Notes under the pieces: model-generated | What the model saw: only the letters and a program-made list of their open reading frames with translations | The model's database searches: none | Told to the model about the DNA's origin: nothing | Made by a program: the position numbers and the translations under genes | Shown here: one piece after another, positions 43,254 through 56,270 of the stretch | Layout: every line of letters begins with the position of its first letter | How positions within the stretch are numbered: position 1 is the stretch's first letter | NCBI GenBank assembly: GCA_029449235.1 | Contig: JANATG010000005.1 | Coordinates: 2,294,001-2,358,000, forward strand | DNA: 64,000 nucleotides | Source of the DNA: Linnemannia schmuckeri | Taxonomy: Eukaryota; Mortierellomycota; Mortierellomycetes; Mortierellales; Mortierellaceae | Direction of reading: 5' to 3'

Positions 43254-44451
43254 GCGAAGTGTACACAATAATAAAACTGAAAGTTCATTTTCTTGTATTG
43301 AGCGAGTTACATGCAAGAAACAGTTCTCTTTTTGTTCTAAATGCGGGGCAATTCCTTTGAGGAGCGGTTGAAATACTTTTCATTCAAGATTACGCCTTCA
43401 GCAACACCCTGCTTACTTTTCTGCATTTCTGATCGGGATAGATTCGACAAACACGACTGATTTCATTCTTCAGCGTACAGCTCTGTCCTTCGTTCTATAC
43501 ATTAAACGAAAGGCATTGGCCCGAAGAAAAAAAACAAAGCAAAACAATAGAAATACAAACGAGCAAACAAGCAAACAAATAGCAAAAGCCATGAGGGGAG
43601 AAAAAAAAATTAAGAAAGATGTTAAGCTAACCAAAAGCCATCACCCAACCTCATTCCACCCTACTGTAGTTACGTGAGCAAACATAAAACAGGCCATAAA
43701 CAGGCAGGGAAAGGATCGTTTTTGTTGTTCCTATTATTTTTGTATCCATTTCATTTTTCTTTCTTTTACTTACTGACAGGCACAGAAGTACAAAAGACGG
43801 GACGGGACCTGAAATTGAAATAGAAAAGTTGAATACCACTGTCCGGTCCACTCGTGATAGGCGTACAATGCATAAACGGTTCTTGCTGTCCATTCAATGC
43901 TGTCGTCGTAGAAGGCTTGGCAGGTTGGGATTAAAAAGCCGGCAGGATCACTGTTGTAAAGTGGAGTGAAAGTGTGTAGAAAGCATACGGAGGACGGAGA
44001 CGAGGACAAGCAAGAAGATGACGAGGACAAGAAGGATGTAGAGGAAGAGGTGGAAAAGCGTTTTCTGATATGGTGATAAACGAAATCGATAAATTGATAT
44101 CTCTCTTTCTCCCTTAACCTTTTTTTTTTTTTTTTTTTATTTTATTTTATTTTATTTTCCCGAAAATGATTGTCCTAGAAGTGCGTGAGGTTACCTCCCA
44201 GGATGCGCCATCTATTCAACTCGGCATCCTCTCCTTTTAAAACTACACATAAAATTACTCACTTACCCTTCCTAAAACATCTAGTTAACGCGTTTTCCCA
44301 AAAAATACAAAATGTTTTGCGCGTACCAAACCTAGGACGGATAATGAACGCGCTTAGATGGTCCTGACAATTTTTTTTTAAAAAAACTATATTCTTCGTC
44401 TACTCCTCAAGGCAGTCCTCTCTCTATTCTTATTATAAAAGATGGTGACGT
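43254..44451. other. Intergenic between copy B and the MDM1/SNX13-like gene (convergent)
   Basis: 1.2 kb between two 3' ends. It has A-rich DNA near 43530-43610 and a T run with TTTTA repeats at 44121-44158. A minus-strand open frame at 43770-44030 has fairly natural composition (CQAFYDDSIEWTARTVYALY) but no family match. Confidence 0.45.
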
Positions 44452-47400
44452 TCACTTGTGTCCCGCGTCAGACATGGTTGGCATAGCCAACGCAGCTGCA
44501 GCTCCATTTCCCACAGAAGTCAGCGAGGATTGCGAAAAGCCCACAGAAGACGAGGCAGTCGTGGTACTCGTACTCGTCGTCGCATTCGATGTCGGTCCTG
44601 ACGCGGCGCCGCCACTGCCAGCATTACCACCTCCTACTCCTCCTCCTTGTCCCGCACCGCTCGTGTCCGCAGCAGACCCAAATGCATTCGTCGCCGCCGA
44701 CGACGTCGATAATGTAGGATCCAACTCTGGCCAGATCGCCGCAATCACCTCATCCAAAGTCGTATACACCAACTGCTGGTTAAGGCGACGGTTCTGGAAA
44801 GCCGCAAAGACACGCCGCGCTCCACGTCGAGCATTCTGTTGTCCCACCATATTTCCCAGCAATTCAGGCAAGAACGCAGACAATTTGCGGTTCGCCTGAT
44901 CCTTTGTCGTCGCCTTCTGTTCTGCTGTCCTGACAGGCTTCTTGGGCGCGGCAGTGGCTGCGGGGAGTGTTCCTGTGCCTGCTCCTGTACCAGAGACCTC
45001 AAAAGGTGATCCTCCTCCTCCGGCTTTGGGCGACATGGCCGGCGAATGACCCAGATCATAACCAATGACCTCAAATCCTCCCGACAAACCTGTAGACGAA
45101 GCCGAAGGCGTAAGCGAAGCTGGCGGCCAAAGAGAGTCTCGCAATTTGGTCACATAAAACGTCAGCATGCTCTCTTCAATGTATGCTTTGATCGTATCCC
45201 TCAACTTGCGCTCAATCGTTCCTCCAAGTACCGTCTGCAAAATGATCACAACGGCCTGTCGTCGCAACCAGTTGTTCTTCTCCTTCAACTCGAACAGCTC
45301 AATAAAGAGATCGCAAAGGGGCTCTGTAAACATCGTTACTCCTTCCGCCTCCACCACCGCTGGTCGCGACTGTTGGTATTGTTGTTGTTGTTGCTGTTGG
45401 GCCAATTGTTGTTGTTGTAATTGATGTTGCAATTGTTGTTGGTGAGCGAGTTGTTGCTGTTCTTGGAAACTCGATTGACGACTGTACTGAAGGCTTTGCT
45501 GCTCTTGTCGCTGCTGGATCTGTAGTTTTTGATGTTGGGTATGTGGATCCGGTGAGCTCAATCGGCGACTTCTTGTATTCTGAATCCTCTGCAGCGGTGG
45601 GCGCTGAGGTGACTGTTGAATCAGTGGACCCAGCCCATCTGAAGCAGTATCGACGTGTAATCGGATACTCTCGTTCTCGCCATGACTACCATGTCTCTTC
45701 CGCGAGCTCACACTTCCAGCTGATGAGACTACCGTTGTTACATCTTCATCTTCCGTTGAGAACTGCATCATCTGGTTGCCCAGCTGCATGGTAATGTTGC
45801 CAAGAACAGCAGGGGGTCCTCCACTAAACATATCGTCCAGGCCCTCCGACACAGTCTGGTAGATGTGCTTCATAAAGCCCTCGTTCGGGTTCACTTCCGC
45901 CTCTCGCGCACCCTGCAGAATACCAGCACCGTCCCCGCCCATTATGCCAGACGATGACTGCAACAATCCCTTTGAAGGGTCCCGGGTGGCCACTGGAGAA
46001 TGCAAAGGCGACGTCGCCGAGTGGAACAGTTGTTCGAAAAAGTGTTGGTTGGAGGGTGTGGTTGGAACCGACGATCCTCCGCTTGTCTTACCCTTGTCGT
46101 GTTCCGAATCAAAAGGACTATAATCCGCGAATGCCGGTGTCGAGGCCGAGAACTGGGGCAGGGCAACATTCTCCTGAGAAAGGAAGGCTCGCAACTCCTG
46201 TGACTGACAGATTTCGACATGTCGGACCAACGACTGCAGATACCGCTCCAATCCGATCCTGCGACCCTCGACAAATGACTTTTGAAGTTTCAAAAATCCG
46301 CGCTTTCCTGGCAGCTCGTATTGGCGAACAATGGATGAAAACTTTTCCTTGAGCTGTTGATGAAGGGCGAAAAACTCTGAATAACGACGAGCGATGACCC
46401 AACCAGACGCGTACGAGCCATCCTGAGCAAGCTGGTGTACCTCAATTACATAGAGCGCGAATTCCTTGGACCCATCGTGCCCAACAGTCGACGATGTAAT
46501 GTTGATCGTCGACCGTCCCTATGAGAATGGTATCAGCGAGTATGATATTAGCATTTTCTCAAGCAGTTTACAAACAAATGCCCATAGTTTCAACACAGTG
46601 CGATACAAAACTTACGGGCATGATCATGTTCTCTTCCTCTTGAACCTCGTACTGGGTCTTCTGATACTCCAAGCTCAAGATTTCTCGCCGCAGTGCCGAC
46701 TTGGACTTTTTCAAGATCCTCAGCTCATCCTGACGTCCCTTTTGCTCAGCCTTTTGGATCAACGTCTCAACGATGGCCTCCTGCTTACGCGATTTCTCGA
46801 TTTCCAGCTCCAACTCCTTGATCCTCGCTGCCAAAAGCAAATCACCAGGTGCCGCAAGGTGTACATTGTCCTGCACAGTATCGCTGATCGACTCTGCAAC
46901 ATCTGTCGTTTTCGTAGGACGGCGTTTCTCCACTGTCGTCGTAGAGTATCCCGCCACAGAGTCATTCAGTAGTAGGCCGAATCCATCAGGTTTATGATCA
47001 TCACTCTCGTCGTTGTCGCTAAAAATCGAGTTCCGCTGTGATGTCGGTAAAGACTTTTCCGACTGTGACTCGGACGTAGTTTTCGGCTTCTCCGTCTCAA
47101 ACATGCTGCTCAGAGGAACACGCCCCACCTCGGATGGGTCTCGAGCCTTGACACGCACAGTCCTCCCGGTCTCGAGGGTCTTCTCTTGGAAACGCCTTCT
47201 GGACATTTTCTCCTGAGACTTGCCCCATTCCATCAATGCAGCAGTTCCTGGTTGGCCATCTCGGGCAGTCGAAAATGCTGGGTCTGTAGGATCCATCTCC
47301 TTTCCCTTCTCTGCCCCTCCAAGTTCCTCCTGTTGACCGTCTTGGTTCTCCATAATGGACGAGAGTGCTGCTTCCATCTTGTCAATGACGTTGGTGCGTT

Positions 47401-50400
47401 TCTTCTTGGGCATGCGGGGAATCGCCAGTCCGCCTGCAATCGCTCCGTCATCGTCCTCCTCCTCTTGCCCCTGGAGTTCCATCAGCAAAGAGTCACGCAG
47501 AGCCGGATTGTCGTCCTCAGTAATCGATTTGCTCAGTGCCTCAGTATCGGTCAAGTCGAGCGAGTTGTCGCGACCGTGGCCCATCGCGGATGAGCTCTTG
47601 TAATGAGCCGATGTGGTTTGTGTGGTAGAGCAGGGCCGAATTGGGATCTCAGGGTTGGAGATGGAGCTAAGGGAGCGAGTCCGTCCAAGTGAAGTGGGAA
47701 TATGCGAGGTTGTCGACGGTACATCTAAACTCTTCTTGGGCTGCGCTTCTTTTGGTTGTTGGTTGGCAGCCAGACTGGAGTTGGATCCCGTGTCGAACGC
47801 CCGAATAGAGGAAGAAGATGGTGAGCTTGTCTTAGATCGTGAGCTGTTAGGAGTTAAAAAGCCAGGTCGAAGGTTCCCAATTGTCGTCTCTACACGTCTC
47901 ATAGGACCATCCCTTTCCTTGTCTCTGTCGCGACCAAGACCGAAAATGTCGAGAAAAGATCCTGTGCTTGACCTCTTTGGGTTTTCCGGAACATCACGTC
48001 GGCTATTGGGGGATGAGAGCCCGATAGCGGAGAAGATGGTTGGCCCCGTCGCTGTCCGTTGGGCTCCTGAGGACTTGGTAGCAGTTCGCAATCCCTCCTC
48101 CTCATTCTGGTCTGCGAGTGAGTTTTGGTAGGAGGTCAAGAACTTGAAATAGAGGTCGCTCTTGACAAATTCGGGGTAGTCCTTGGCCAACATCTGCTCA
48201 AACACTTGGCGCTGTGCCACCAACAGCTGGCGCCTCACATGGATTGCCTTGGCCTCATCCTGAGCCTTGGCCTCTGTGTCGCTGATACTCCGAAGACTGC
48301 TGGTATCACTGAGCGCAAAGTCTCTAAACACCTTGATGAGGCTGTGGTCGATGTCAACCGGTCTAGGTGCAGAATCAGCGAAATAGGTGTCGTAAATCAT
48401 CCTGACATCTTCCCGCAAGGTATCTGTCACGTCGATGAATGTTGCGACGGAACTCTTACGACTTCCTCTGATGCTATCGGGCGGAGGAGCGCTATTTGAA
48501 ATTGCTACAGCTCCGGTGGTTTGCGTTGAATTTGGAGTCAAAGGCTCCAAGGTTTTGATTGTGCGACCCTTTGAGAGTGTTGAAGTGGGTGTGCTCATGT
48601 TCGTCTTTGTTGAGATCATCATACGTTCGTCCGAGCTCGGTGATCCAGTGGACCCGGCCTCGGTCTTTGACTCTGCGTCCTCCTTGATGTTGAGTGTGTC
48701 GATCAACAGCCAAAACTGTAGTTCGTTCATGTTCTCTCGGCGATCCTGAAACTCCATAAAATAGGATAGTCCCGCAGGATTCGTAAGGACCGTCTCGAGG
48801 TTGATTAGCGAAGGCCCATTCTTGACCTCCGGGGTATAGTCTCGAGTGCGTCGCTATGTGTGTTAGAAAATATGCTCCGGTTAAATTTAAATTGTATGTG
48901 CCATTTGTTCTCGAGATGTCCGATATTCAAGAAATAATTTTACCTTGGGATACGCAGGTCCTCCCAATGCCTCAATTCTCTTTTCGGCGCGTTTCCTTGC
49001 AATGTCCAGCCTGTTGATGTAGACAATGATGTCCTCGACCTTGTTCCCGTTAACAATGTCGTCCTTTTCGCGGTTCACTACAAGAAGGAGAAAGGGATAT
49101 TGGTAAGTCTCATACTCATATCTACCAGTTGTAGTGGAGCTACAAGTCCTTCTTGCAAAGCAGCCTACCGATCAGGGCCTTTTTTTTCCGCATCTGGGTC
49201 ATGATGGTGTTCCTGATACGCTTGACATCCAGCAGACTGTCGCACCGCTTGATCATCTTTAAAAAGTCTTCAAAACTGTACAAGTCAGCTCCGGTGCCGT
49301 AAGGGTCTGATGGATTTTCGATGATCTTCGAATCGGCATCCAAGCTGTCCGTGTGTTGTTTCAATGCCTCGCGCAGCTTCTTGACCATATTCCTACATCA
49401 AAATAAAAAACACCACGGCGTTAGAGTTCCAGTGGCGTGATTGTGATCCATTAACGGAATAGTGCACAGATTGCAGGAGGGATCAAGTGCCTTACTGTTC
49501 TCGGATCGCTTTGCCAGTCTATGTAGTTGTAAAATATTTATGATTGTTAGGCATGTGTTAGAGCTCTGCACAGACTCGTTTTTTGTAGTACCGCGTGGCC
49601 ATTTTTTTTCGCAGAGGGCAATGATGTGAGATTATCACAAAAAAGGGGACATTCGACTTAGACTTACATAAAGATCCACATTCTGGTTCCAATAGTCTGG
49701 GTCAGAGAGGAGGTCCATGACGGGTCGTAACACTGCGCCGACGAGCAGTTCCCGTAAAAGATGCTTCAGGATCTCACTCTGGACCTCATTGTTGGGAAGA
49801 AGAGTTGGGAGGATGGTTTGAACAACGTTACGAAGGTATGCCTCTTCGGTTGCTTTTGTGGAGATTGAAGTCGATAGAGCTCTGTGCAACTTTCCATTCC
49901 TGAACTTGCCGGCGACCATGATGTCGAGTTCATCGGATTCTGTCAGGGACCGTTCGAGGGAGTTGCCTCGGAGAGCCATTTCTGCCTTGCGAAAGTCGTT
50001 GACGTGAGCGGTGACTTTGGGGACAAGCCGGGTAACCAGTAGCTGGGTGAGATCCAGATCCATGACTCTGTTCTTGAGGTTAATCAAAACAAGCCGCAAC
50101 AGTTCCTCGATGCGTTGCTGGAGGACGACCTCAGGGGTGATAGCGCGCATCCAGCCGGCGACATAATCGCGCATGATGAGCTCGATGACCTGGTCAATGG
50201 CCTCAGAAAACTGGGGCATGGTGTCGGCGATCGGTCTCCTATATTTGGCGGCCTGTTCCTGTCGACGCTGCTTTTCAATTTTGGACCAAGCGAGAGGGCG
50301 AGTGAACCTGGCTGGGCGGAGATAGTGGAACATGTGTCGCGAGGTTTGGCCGGGCATGTTCCTGTGATTGTTCTTTTGGCTCTGCTGTTGCTGCTGTCTT

Positions 50401-50714
50401 GGCGTCGTTGTCGAGGAATAGGAGGTAGCGGCGTTGATGCGTTGACGACGGGTATAGAGTATAGAAAATGCAACATTTGAGAGAGCGAGGGTGAGCAATA
50501 AGAAGACAAGGACGAAGGGGGTGGCGAGAATGAAGGAAGCTATTGTTCGTAGGGTTCTGTTGCCGAAGACCCAGGCGAGGATAAAGATGGTTGTAGAGAG
50601 AGCAACAGCCTTGAGAGATGTTGACCGCGGAGATGGCCATGGTGAGATCCATTTGTTGTCAGGCGGGTGTTGTTGTGGTTGCTGTTGTGTAGAGTGCTGG
50701 GAATGTGAGTTCAT
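44452..50714 (-). CDS. MDM1: PXA-RGS-PX sorting nexin, MDM1/SNX13-like
   Basis: Six exons on the minus strand: 50714-49668, 49518-49496, 49392-49169, 49077-48944, 48853-46616 and 46518-44452, in frame for 1910 residues. Two N-terminal membrane helices (about residues 34-52 and 56-82) are followed by a PXA domain (from IADTMPQFSEAIDQVIELIM to ILKHLLRELLVGAVLRPVMD). An RGS-like domain starts in exon 5 (TNPAGLSYFMEFQDRRENMN) and is split by a long disordered Ser-rich insert. A coiled coil (ARIKELELEIEKSR) leads to the PX domain (VIARRYSEFFALHQQLKEKF). The C-terminal nexin domain contains IELFELKEKNNWLRRQAVVI after a Gln-rich linker. Yeast Mdm1 and animal SNX13/14 tether ER to vacuole/lysosome and lipid droplets. 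Exon 2 is only 23 bases. Confidence 0.92.
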
Positions 50715-51496
50715 TATGAGAGTAGGTCGTTGATAAATAAAAAGAAACGAGCGAGAGTGTGAATGAAATGGTATGAAGAGGGATCAAGACAAACAGGTCA
50801 TGACCAAAAAAAGGAAGGGAGGGAAGGGGAGGGAATGGTAACGAGGAAAGGCCAAAGGAAAAAAAGAAAAGAGTGCAGTTGGTATGAAGACAAAGAAGTG
50901 CTTAAATGGAGGGAGTGCGAGAGGGAGGAAAGAGTAGAAAGCTGACAAAAGAAGGCGTGTGTGTGTGCGTGAGCAAGCAAGAGAGAGCGCTGTAGAGAGA
51001 GAGCATACAGGGGGAAAGGAAGCAAGGCGTGCTTCCAGACCTGTGCGACCATACCAGAGATAAAACAAGACAAGACCGCGACCAACTCTTGAGCGAAATT
51101 CTCATGCCCGTTCGCTCGTGACATGGAGTGGGAGACACGAAAACCTGTATCTGTTCCCGCTCCTGCAAGATTGTCTGCTTCTCTTGCGCTTTTTTTTTTC
51201 TTTTCTTCTCGCTTTAGCTTGCTTTTCACTCGCATCGCATTGCTCGACTTGCTTGTCTTGTTTCTCTTCTCTTCTTGGACTCCCACAAGTATTCCCTCTC
51301 AGGTACCTTATCCTTGCACTCTCGTTCTTTGACCTCCTCTCTCGATTCACATTCAGTCAAGGGACTGCTTTTTTTCTATCCTCTCTCCCTCCCCGTTTGC
51401 CTTCGAACAACAACGGAGCTTTGAACTGATCTCTCCTCCACCTTGACCCTTGACCATACATCAGGATCGCCACCAACCTCACACTCATAGCCAGCC
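50715..51496. promoter_or_regulatory. Divergent region between MDM1-like and mL53 genes
   Basis: 782 bp, GA-rich on the plus strand next to the MDM1-like gene (CT-rich in its own sense) and CT-rich on the plus strand before mL53. This is the usual pyrimidine-rich pattern before both start codons. No gene. Confidence 0.5.
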
Positions 51497-51958
51497 ATGT
51501 CGTCCGCCGCTTCCATGTCAAAGTTCCTCACCCAGGTCAAGGTCACCATGGCCCCCTTCGCCCCCGCCTCAAAGTCATCAAAGTAAACTACTTTGCTTCA
51601 CTTTGCGTTCACTGTGTGTCTGACTCGGGATCAGCTCTACAACAGTAAAGACAACCAACAACCAGGCACCCGGAGGCTAACAACAAACATACACCCGGAA
51701 CCATACACTTTCTTTCTACGATTCATTAGGATCTTCCTGTCAAGGATCATTACCAACGACGCCATTGCCGCCAACCCTACCTTGAAGATCGTGACCGAGT
51801 CCCATGCTGATCTCAACAAGCCCCCGGTCATCAACGTCACTTACAAGGACGGCAAGACCCTCCAGCTCCAGACCGGCGATATGAAGGTCAACGATGTTCT
51901 TCGTCAGGTTGGAAAGCATGCCAGGAAACTTCAGGAGAAGGAGGAGGCCTCTGCATAA
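51497..51958 (+). CDS. MRPL44: Mitochondrial large-subunit ribosomal protein mL53
   Basis: Two exons, 51497-51582 and 51730-51958, in frame for 104 residues. The N-terminus MSSAASMSKFLTQVKVTMAP is short and basic-hydrophobic. The body has the thioredoxin-like mL53 pattern: FAPASKSSKIFLSRI, LNKPPVINVTYKDGKTLQL and VNDVLRQVGKHARKLQEKE. Yeast Mrpl44 (mL53) has the same arrangement (FNPFGKEAK ... KPLVKVTYKDKK) and is about 98 residues long. The protein belongs to the large subunit of the mitochondrial ribosome. Confidence 0.88.
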
Positions 51959-52769
51959 GTTATATTCTACCTAAGCAGAGAAGCGAGCTTTCTTTGCGGA
52001 TAATTGAGGGTCTGTATCAGGACGCCTCAGGACGGCCATTCTTCTTTTTCAGGAACACACACCACAACAAACAACAACAACAACAACTGTACAACAGATC
52101 ATAGGAGAACAACCCTATATACACGAGCAGGGTATCATGGAACAGCACACGGCCCGCCTAGTAAACTATACGCATGGAGGATAGACAAATATACATCGTC
52201 ATTTTTTTTTTTACATCTTTTCATTGGGTCATTCATGTCTTGTCAACCTTCTGTTGGGAAAGTCAACAACAAGGGGGGTAATAATCTGCATAGAAAAGTG
52301 ATTTTCCTTGGGATGGTACTCCGCCATAGGAAGCTGTAGAGGGAAAGAACGAGAAAGATTTTGGCTCATGTGTCCCAGGAGACGTAGCAGCAAAGTCTAA
52401 GGGGAAACATAGGGGCTTGCACTTGATCATCAGGTCCAAAATAATCGTCATGTTGCAACAGACGCATGGCACGCTGACACACAGACAGAGAGACAAGTAA
52501 GGAAGGAAAGGGAAGAACAAAAAAGCAAAACATTCGCGCGCAGAAAAGCAGGGCGTCATAACCTGTGTGTGGCCCACATCGGCACATCTTCTTCCCTCTT
52601 CGTTATCTTTTTTTCTTTCACTCGTTCTTTCTTCTCTTTGTTTTCTTCGTTTTTATTCCCTTCTTTTCCTTCTTTCTCCATTTTCTCTCCTTCACCTTCA
52701 ACCTCTTCAACACACACGCATCCCTTTGTTTACTTGCGCACACAGCTCGCATATCAAATATTAACAAAA
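51959..52769. other. Intergenic between mL53 and the SNX9-like gene
   Basis: 811 bp with no gene. Bases 52590-52690 are almost pure T/C and precede the CA-rich leader of the SNX9-like gene. Confidence 0.5.
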
Positions 52770-55763
52770 ATGATCGGATCTGCACCCGCCATCCCAAAGA
52801 TCCATCCCGTCTTTGCAATCCAACCCCAGACCCTTTCAACAGTATCGGACGAAGGCGAGCTCGACGTTGAATACAAAGAGGGCGCCTTCTCAATCGATGT
52901 TGCCCTCTCGAAGCAGCAACAAAAGCACCCACAGTCGTCCTCTAGCAACGGGAACACATCTTCTTCCTCTCACTCTAGTGGCCCTCAGTCACCACAGCTG
53001 CAACAACCTCCTCCTCATGGTTGGACAGTCCGAGCCTTGTATGACTTTGAAGGTCAGCCTGAATTCTCTGAATTGAGTTTCTCTGCTGGGGATGTGCTTA
53101 CGGTTGTCAAGGTTGGCCTAGCTGAGGGTTGGTCTCTTGCCGAGAAAGATGGTGTTCGCGGCCTTGTCCCTGAGGCCTATGTCACTGTAAGTGATTTCTT
53201 TGTCAATATTTCTGGTACCATGATCAAGTTTGATCACAACACCTAACACTTGTCCTCTTCTTTCATTAGTATATTCACGACTTTTCTTTCTCACCCGACA
53301 ACCAAAGCGGCCATATGCAGCAGGCGTCAGCCACATCTGCCTACTCGGGATACTCAACCGCAACCGCAACAGCCAGCACCAACCCTCGCAACTCTGTCTT
53401 TGGCAAGCGACAGCTCAATCGCTTCTCTTGGTTCGTCACCACAGGAGTCGAAGAGTTCCTTTTGACAGGAGGAGCTAATAGCAACAACAATTTTCAAGGA
53501 GCCATCAAGCAAGGAGCACCAGGCTATGCCAAAGACAGTCAACAGCACAGTCGTCGAACCAGCTCTGTTCAGGATCTATATGAACGTTCCCCCCCAAGTT
53601 CTGGAGGATCGATTAGGGACAGACCTGCGTTGGGACCTGGTGGTAGTATTCGCACGCAGCCAGGGGACAAGATCTTAGAGGAGGACGAGGAGGATGAGGA
53701 TGAGGTCACAGAGTCCGACAAGCATTACATTCAGTCTGGACCCAGCTGGCAGGAGAAGGCACCTCTGTTCAAGGTCCGTGTTCATGACCCCGAGACCAAG
53801 CGCAAGATGGTCGGCATGCAAGAGTACACTCTCTTCCAGGTTACTTCCACTGTAAGTGCCATGGGTATATGTGCGAACGATACATTTTCCTTTGTTGCTT
53901 TCGTGCCTAACTTGACTACTATCGCATTACTTGCGCACAGTTCACAGAAGGCGTATCGGTCACGGTCGAGCGCCGCTACAGCCAGTTCGAATGGCTGTAC
54001 GAGCGCCTTGTCAACAAATTCGGTGCCATCATACTCCCACCCTTGCCCGAAAAACAGTACACCGGTCGGTTTTCGGATGAGTTTATCGAGAGGCGTCGTC
54101 GCGCCCTGGAAAGGTTCTTGAATCGCTTGGTCCGTCACCCTGTCCTTCGCTATTCGGATCTGTTAACACACTTCCTTAGCTGTAATGACGATGGAGACTG
54201 GAGGAGAGCTGAGCGTAAGTTTGACAACGATCGCATCACGGGGATCGCGTTCTTCCAACACGTTTACCACCCCGAGTTCAACGTCAACGAAGATGGGTAT
54301 GTGTCCTTTTCACATTTTTTTATTATTTTCATCTTTTACTCTTTATCCTTGTCACACAAGGGAAAGCAAGGTTGACACTCGTATCGCTAATATCTTCTAT
54401 GCATTTTCCCTTCATAGTGACATAGATCTGGTCGAACGATTCAACGCACATTGCAGAGGATCAGAACGGCTGATGCCCTTCTTGACGGATGCAACCATGG
54501 CCTACAAAGAAGGCATTAGTGGTAAGCTACTTTTTGCAATCACCTCTGAATTTAGTGGCGCTAATTACGCCGGGCTAAGTTTGTTTTTTATTTGCGTGAT
54601 GTAGATTCGGCATTCCAGTACAAGCGCTTCGGACTTGCACTCCTTAATTTGATTTCAACCTCCAAGGACGGCATTGAGAACCAGACCCTGAACGACGATC
54701 TTGCTTGGTGTTGGCGTGAGAATTGCAATGGTAGGCTAATGGCATATCTCATCTTATGCATCTTCATCTGGCTTACTATTTCCCTCATCTCTTTTTCTAT
54801 TTTGCTCCTGTAATGTACATTGACGGCCATTTTGCGTTTGTTATGTATAGAGTGCCTCCGGCTGACAAAGGCTATGCAGACAACAGCCGAGACCATGAAC
54901 CTAATGGCCGACATCAAGCAAACACATATCGCAGACGGATGTTTGCCCTGGCAGGAAACCATCCGTGAACACGCCACCCCTTCGACCAACTATGCGCCGC
55001 TTGTGGATATGCATACGGGTACTCATAAGAAACTGGTTGAGGTTTTTGAAAAGGAGCAGACCATGGAGGTAAGAATAATAAGTAACGCATCTAGTCTGCC
55101 CATGCTGCTTGCTTGTGATAAGGTTATGTCTCGGAGGTACCATGTTTCACTTTTTTCTCTCGTCATTAACGGTTGGTTGTTTTTTCTGATCGGTTGTTGT
55201 CACAAAAAAGGAAATCGATTCGGAGACGGTCAAGTCACGGTGCGATACGGTGTTCAACATTACGCTTGCAGAGATGGATCGCGCCCATGACGAACGCGTC
55301 CAGGACTTCCAAAAGGGCACCAAGGACTTTCTGGATGCTCAGATCGCTTACCACGAAAAGGTAATTAGCGTTGTCATAGAATTTCACACGCTTCTCATCC
55401 CCTCATGCATGAGATCGAATTTCCGCATGAAAAATATGCTCCCTTTCTCACACTTTTTTTTTTTCTTTTGATCTACTTGCATGATAGATGCTGACACATT
55501 TGAAGCAAGCACGCGCAGTGTTCGATCCACCATACTATGAAAACCTAGCCAACTCCCCACGGTTCCGATCCAAATACGAAAAGGACCTTGACGACCAGCG
55601 CTATCAGTCCCAGAAGCCCTCACGCCCTGTCTCTGCAGCCTCTGTCGCGTCGGTGTCCAATATGGTCGGGGGTGTGGTGGATGGGGTTGGGTTCATGAAT
55701 GGTCTTTTGAAGACGAAGACCCGGACCTCTGCCGGTCGTAGCATCATGGGCTTCTGGTCCTAA
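52770..55763 (+). CDS. SH3-PX-BAR sorting nexin, SNX9-like
   Basis: Eight exons: 52770-53186, 53270-53851, 53941-54296, 54418-54521, 54605-54730, 54851-55068, 55211-55360 and 55488-55763, in frame for 742 residues. An SH3 domain at about residues 86-140 (VRALYDFEGQPEFSELSF, AEGWSLAEKDGVRGLVPEAY) is followed by a linker with RFSWFVTTGVEEFLLTG, which resembles the short helix between SH3 and PX in SNX9. The PX domain (about 300-440) has the lipid-binding RRYSQFEWLYERL and LPPLPEKQYTGRF. The BAR domain extends to about residue 700 (ALLNLISTSKDG, LADIKQTHI-type helices, FNITLAEMDRAHDERVQDFQ). SNX9 proteins bind phosphoinositides, bend membrane and recruit actin nucleation and dynamin in endocytosis. 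The N-terminal 80 residues and an acidic tract (about 280-296) are disordered. Confidence 0.92.
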
Positions 55764-56270
55764 ATCGGGCACGTTGAGGAGATTGAGGCGAAGGAATGTC
55801 GTATTTATTAGCGGGAGCGATGTAATGGGGTTTCTGGCAATAGTACTGCCAGTTCATATTAAAAAAGAAACGAAAAAAGTACATGTATATTTTTCTCCGA
55901 GTAAGCTCGGACATAGAGCTTCTTTCCACTTTTACAGCCGTTAAATGGACATCCCCTTCTCCTTCGTTCTCGCTGACGCGCGTTTGCGCACTTTTCTTTT
56001 CGCCTTGAATTTCGCTGCGCTGGGAATAGAAACAAATCTAAGCCACCGTCGTGATCTCGGGTTTTTGAGGTCGTACGAGGAGAGAATGGAAGTGAGCAAG
56101 ATGGTAGAAAATGATGCTGGCCTGCCCCTGGACCAACTTGTCACTTTTTTTCCTATTTTGTCCTTCTCCCTTTCTTTTTACTTTCCTCGCTGTTTTTTGT
56201 ATTATATCCTCTCCTTCTTCCTTCCCCGCTTCGTCCACCTCCCTCCCGCCCCATCCACACTGACAGACAA
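55764..56270. other. Intergenic between SNX9-like and ferrochelatase genes
   Basis: 507 bp. Bases 56145-56260 are strongly pyrimidine-rich and lead into the HEM15 start codon. No gene. Confidence 0.5.

Noticed and set aside
43770..44030. 86-codon minus-strand frame with a natural-looking C-terminal half
   Set aside because: No recognisable family, Ser-rich start caused by a GA-rich repeat, no convincing splice partners.
45543..48749. Several 80-170 codon plus-strand frames
   Set aside because: Shadows of the MDM1/SNX13-like exons, which carry clear PX, RGS and nexin domains on the minus strand.
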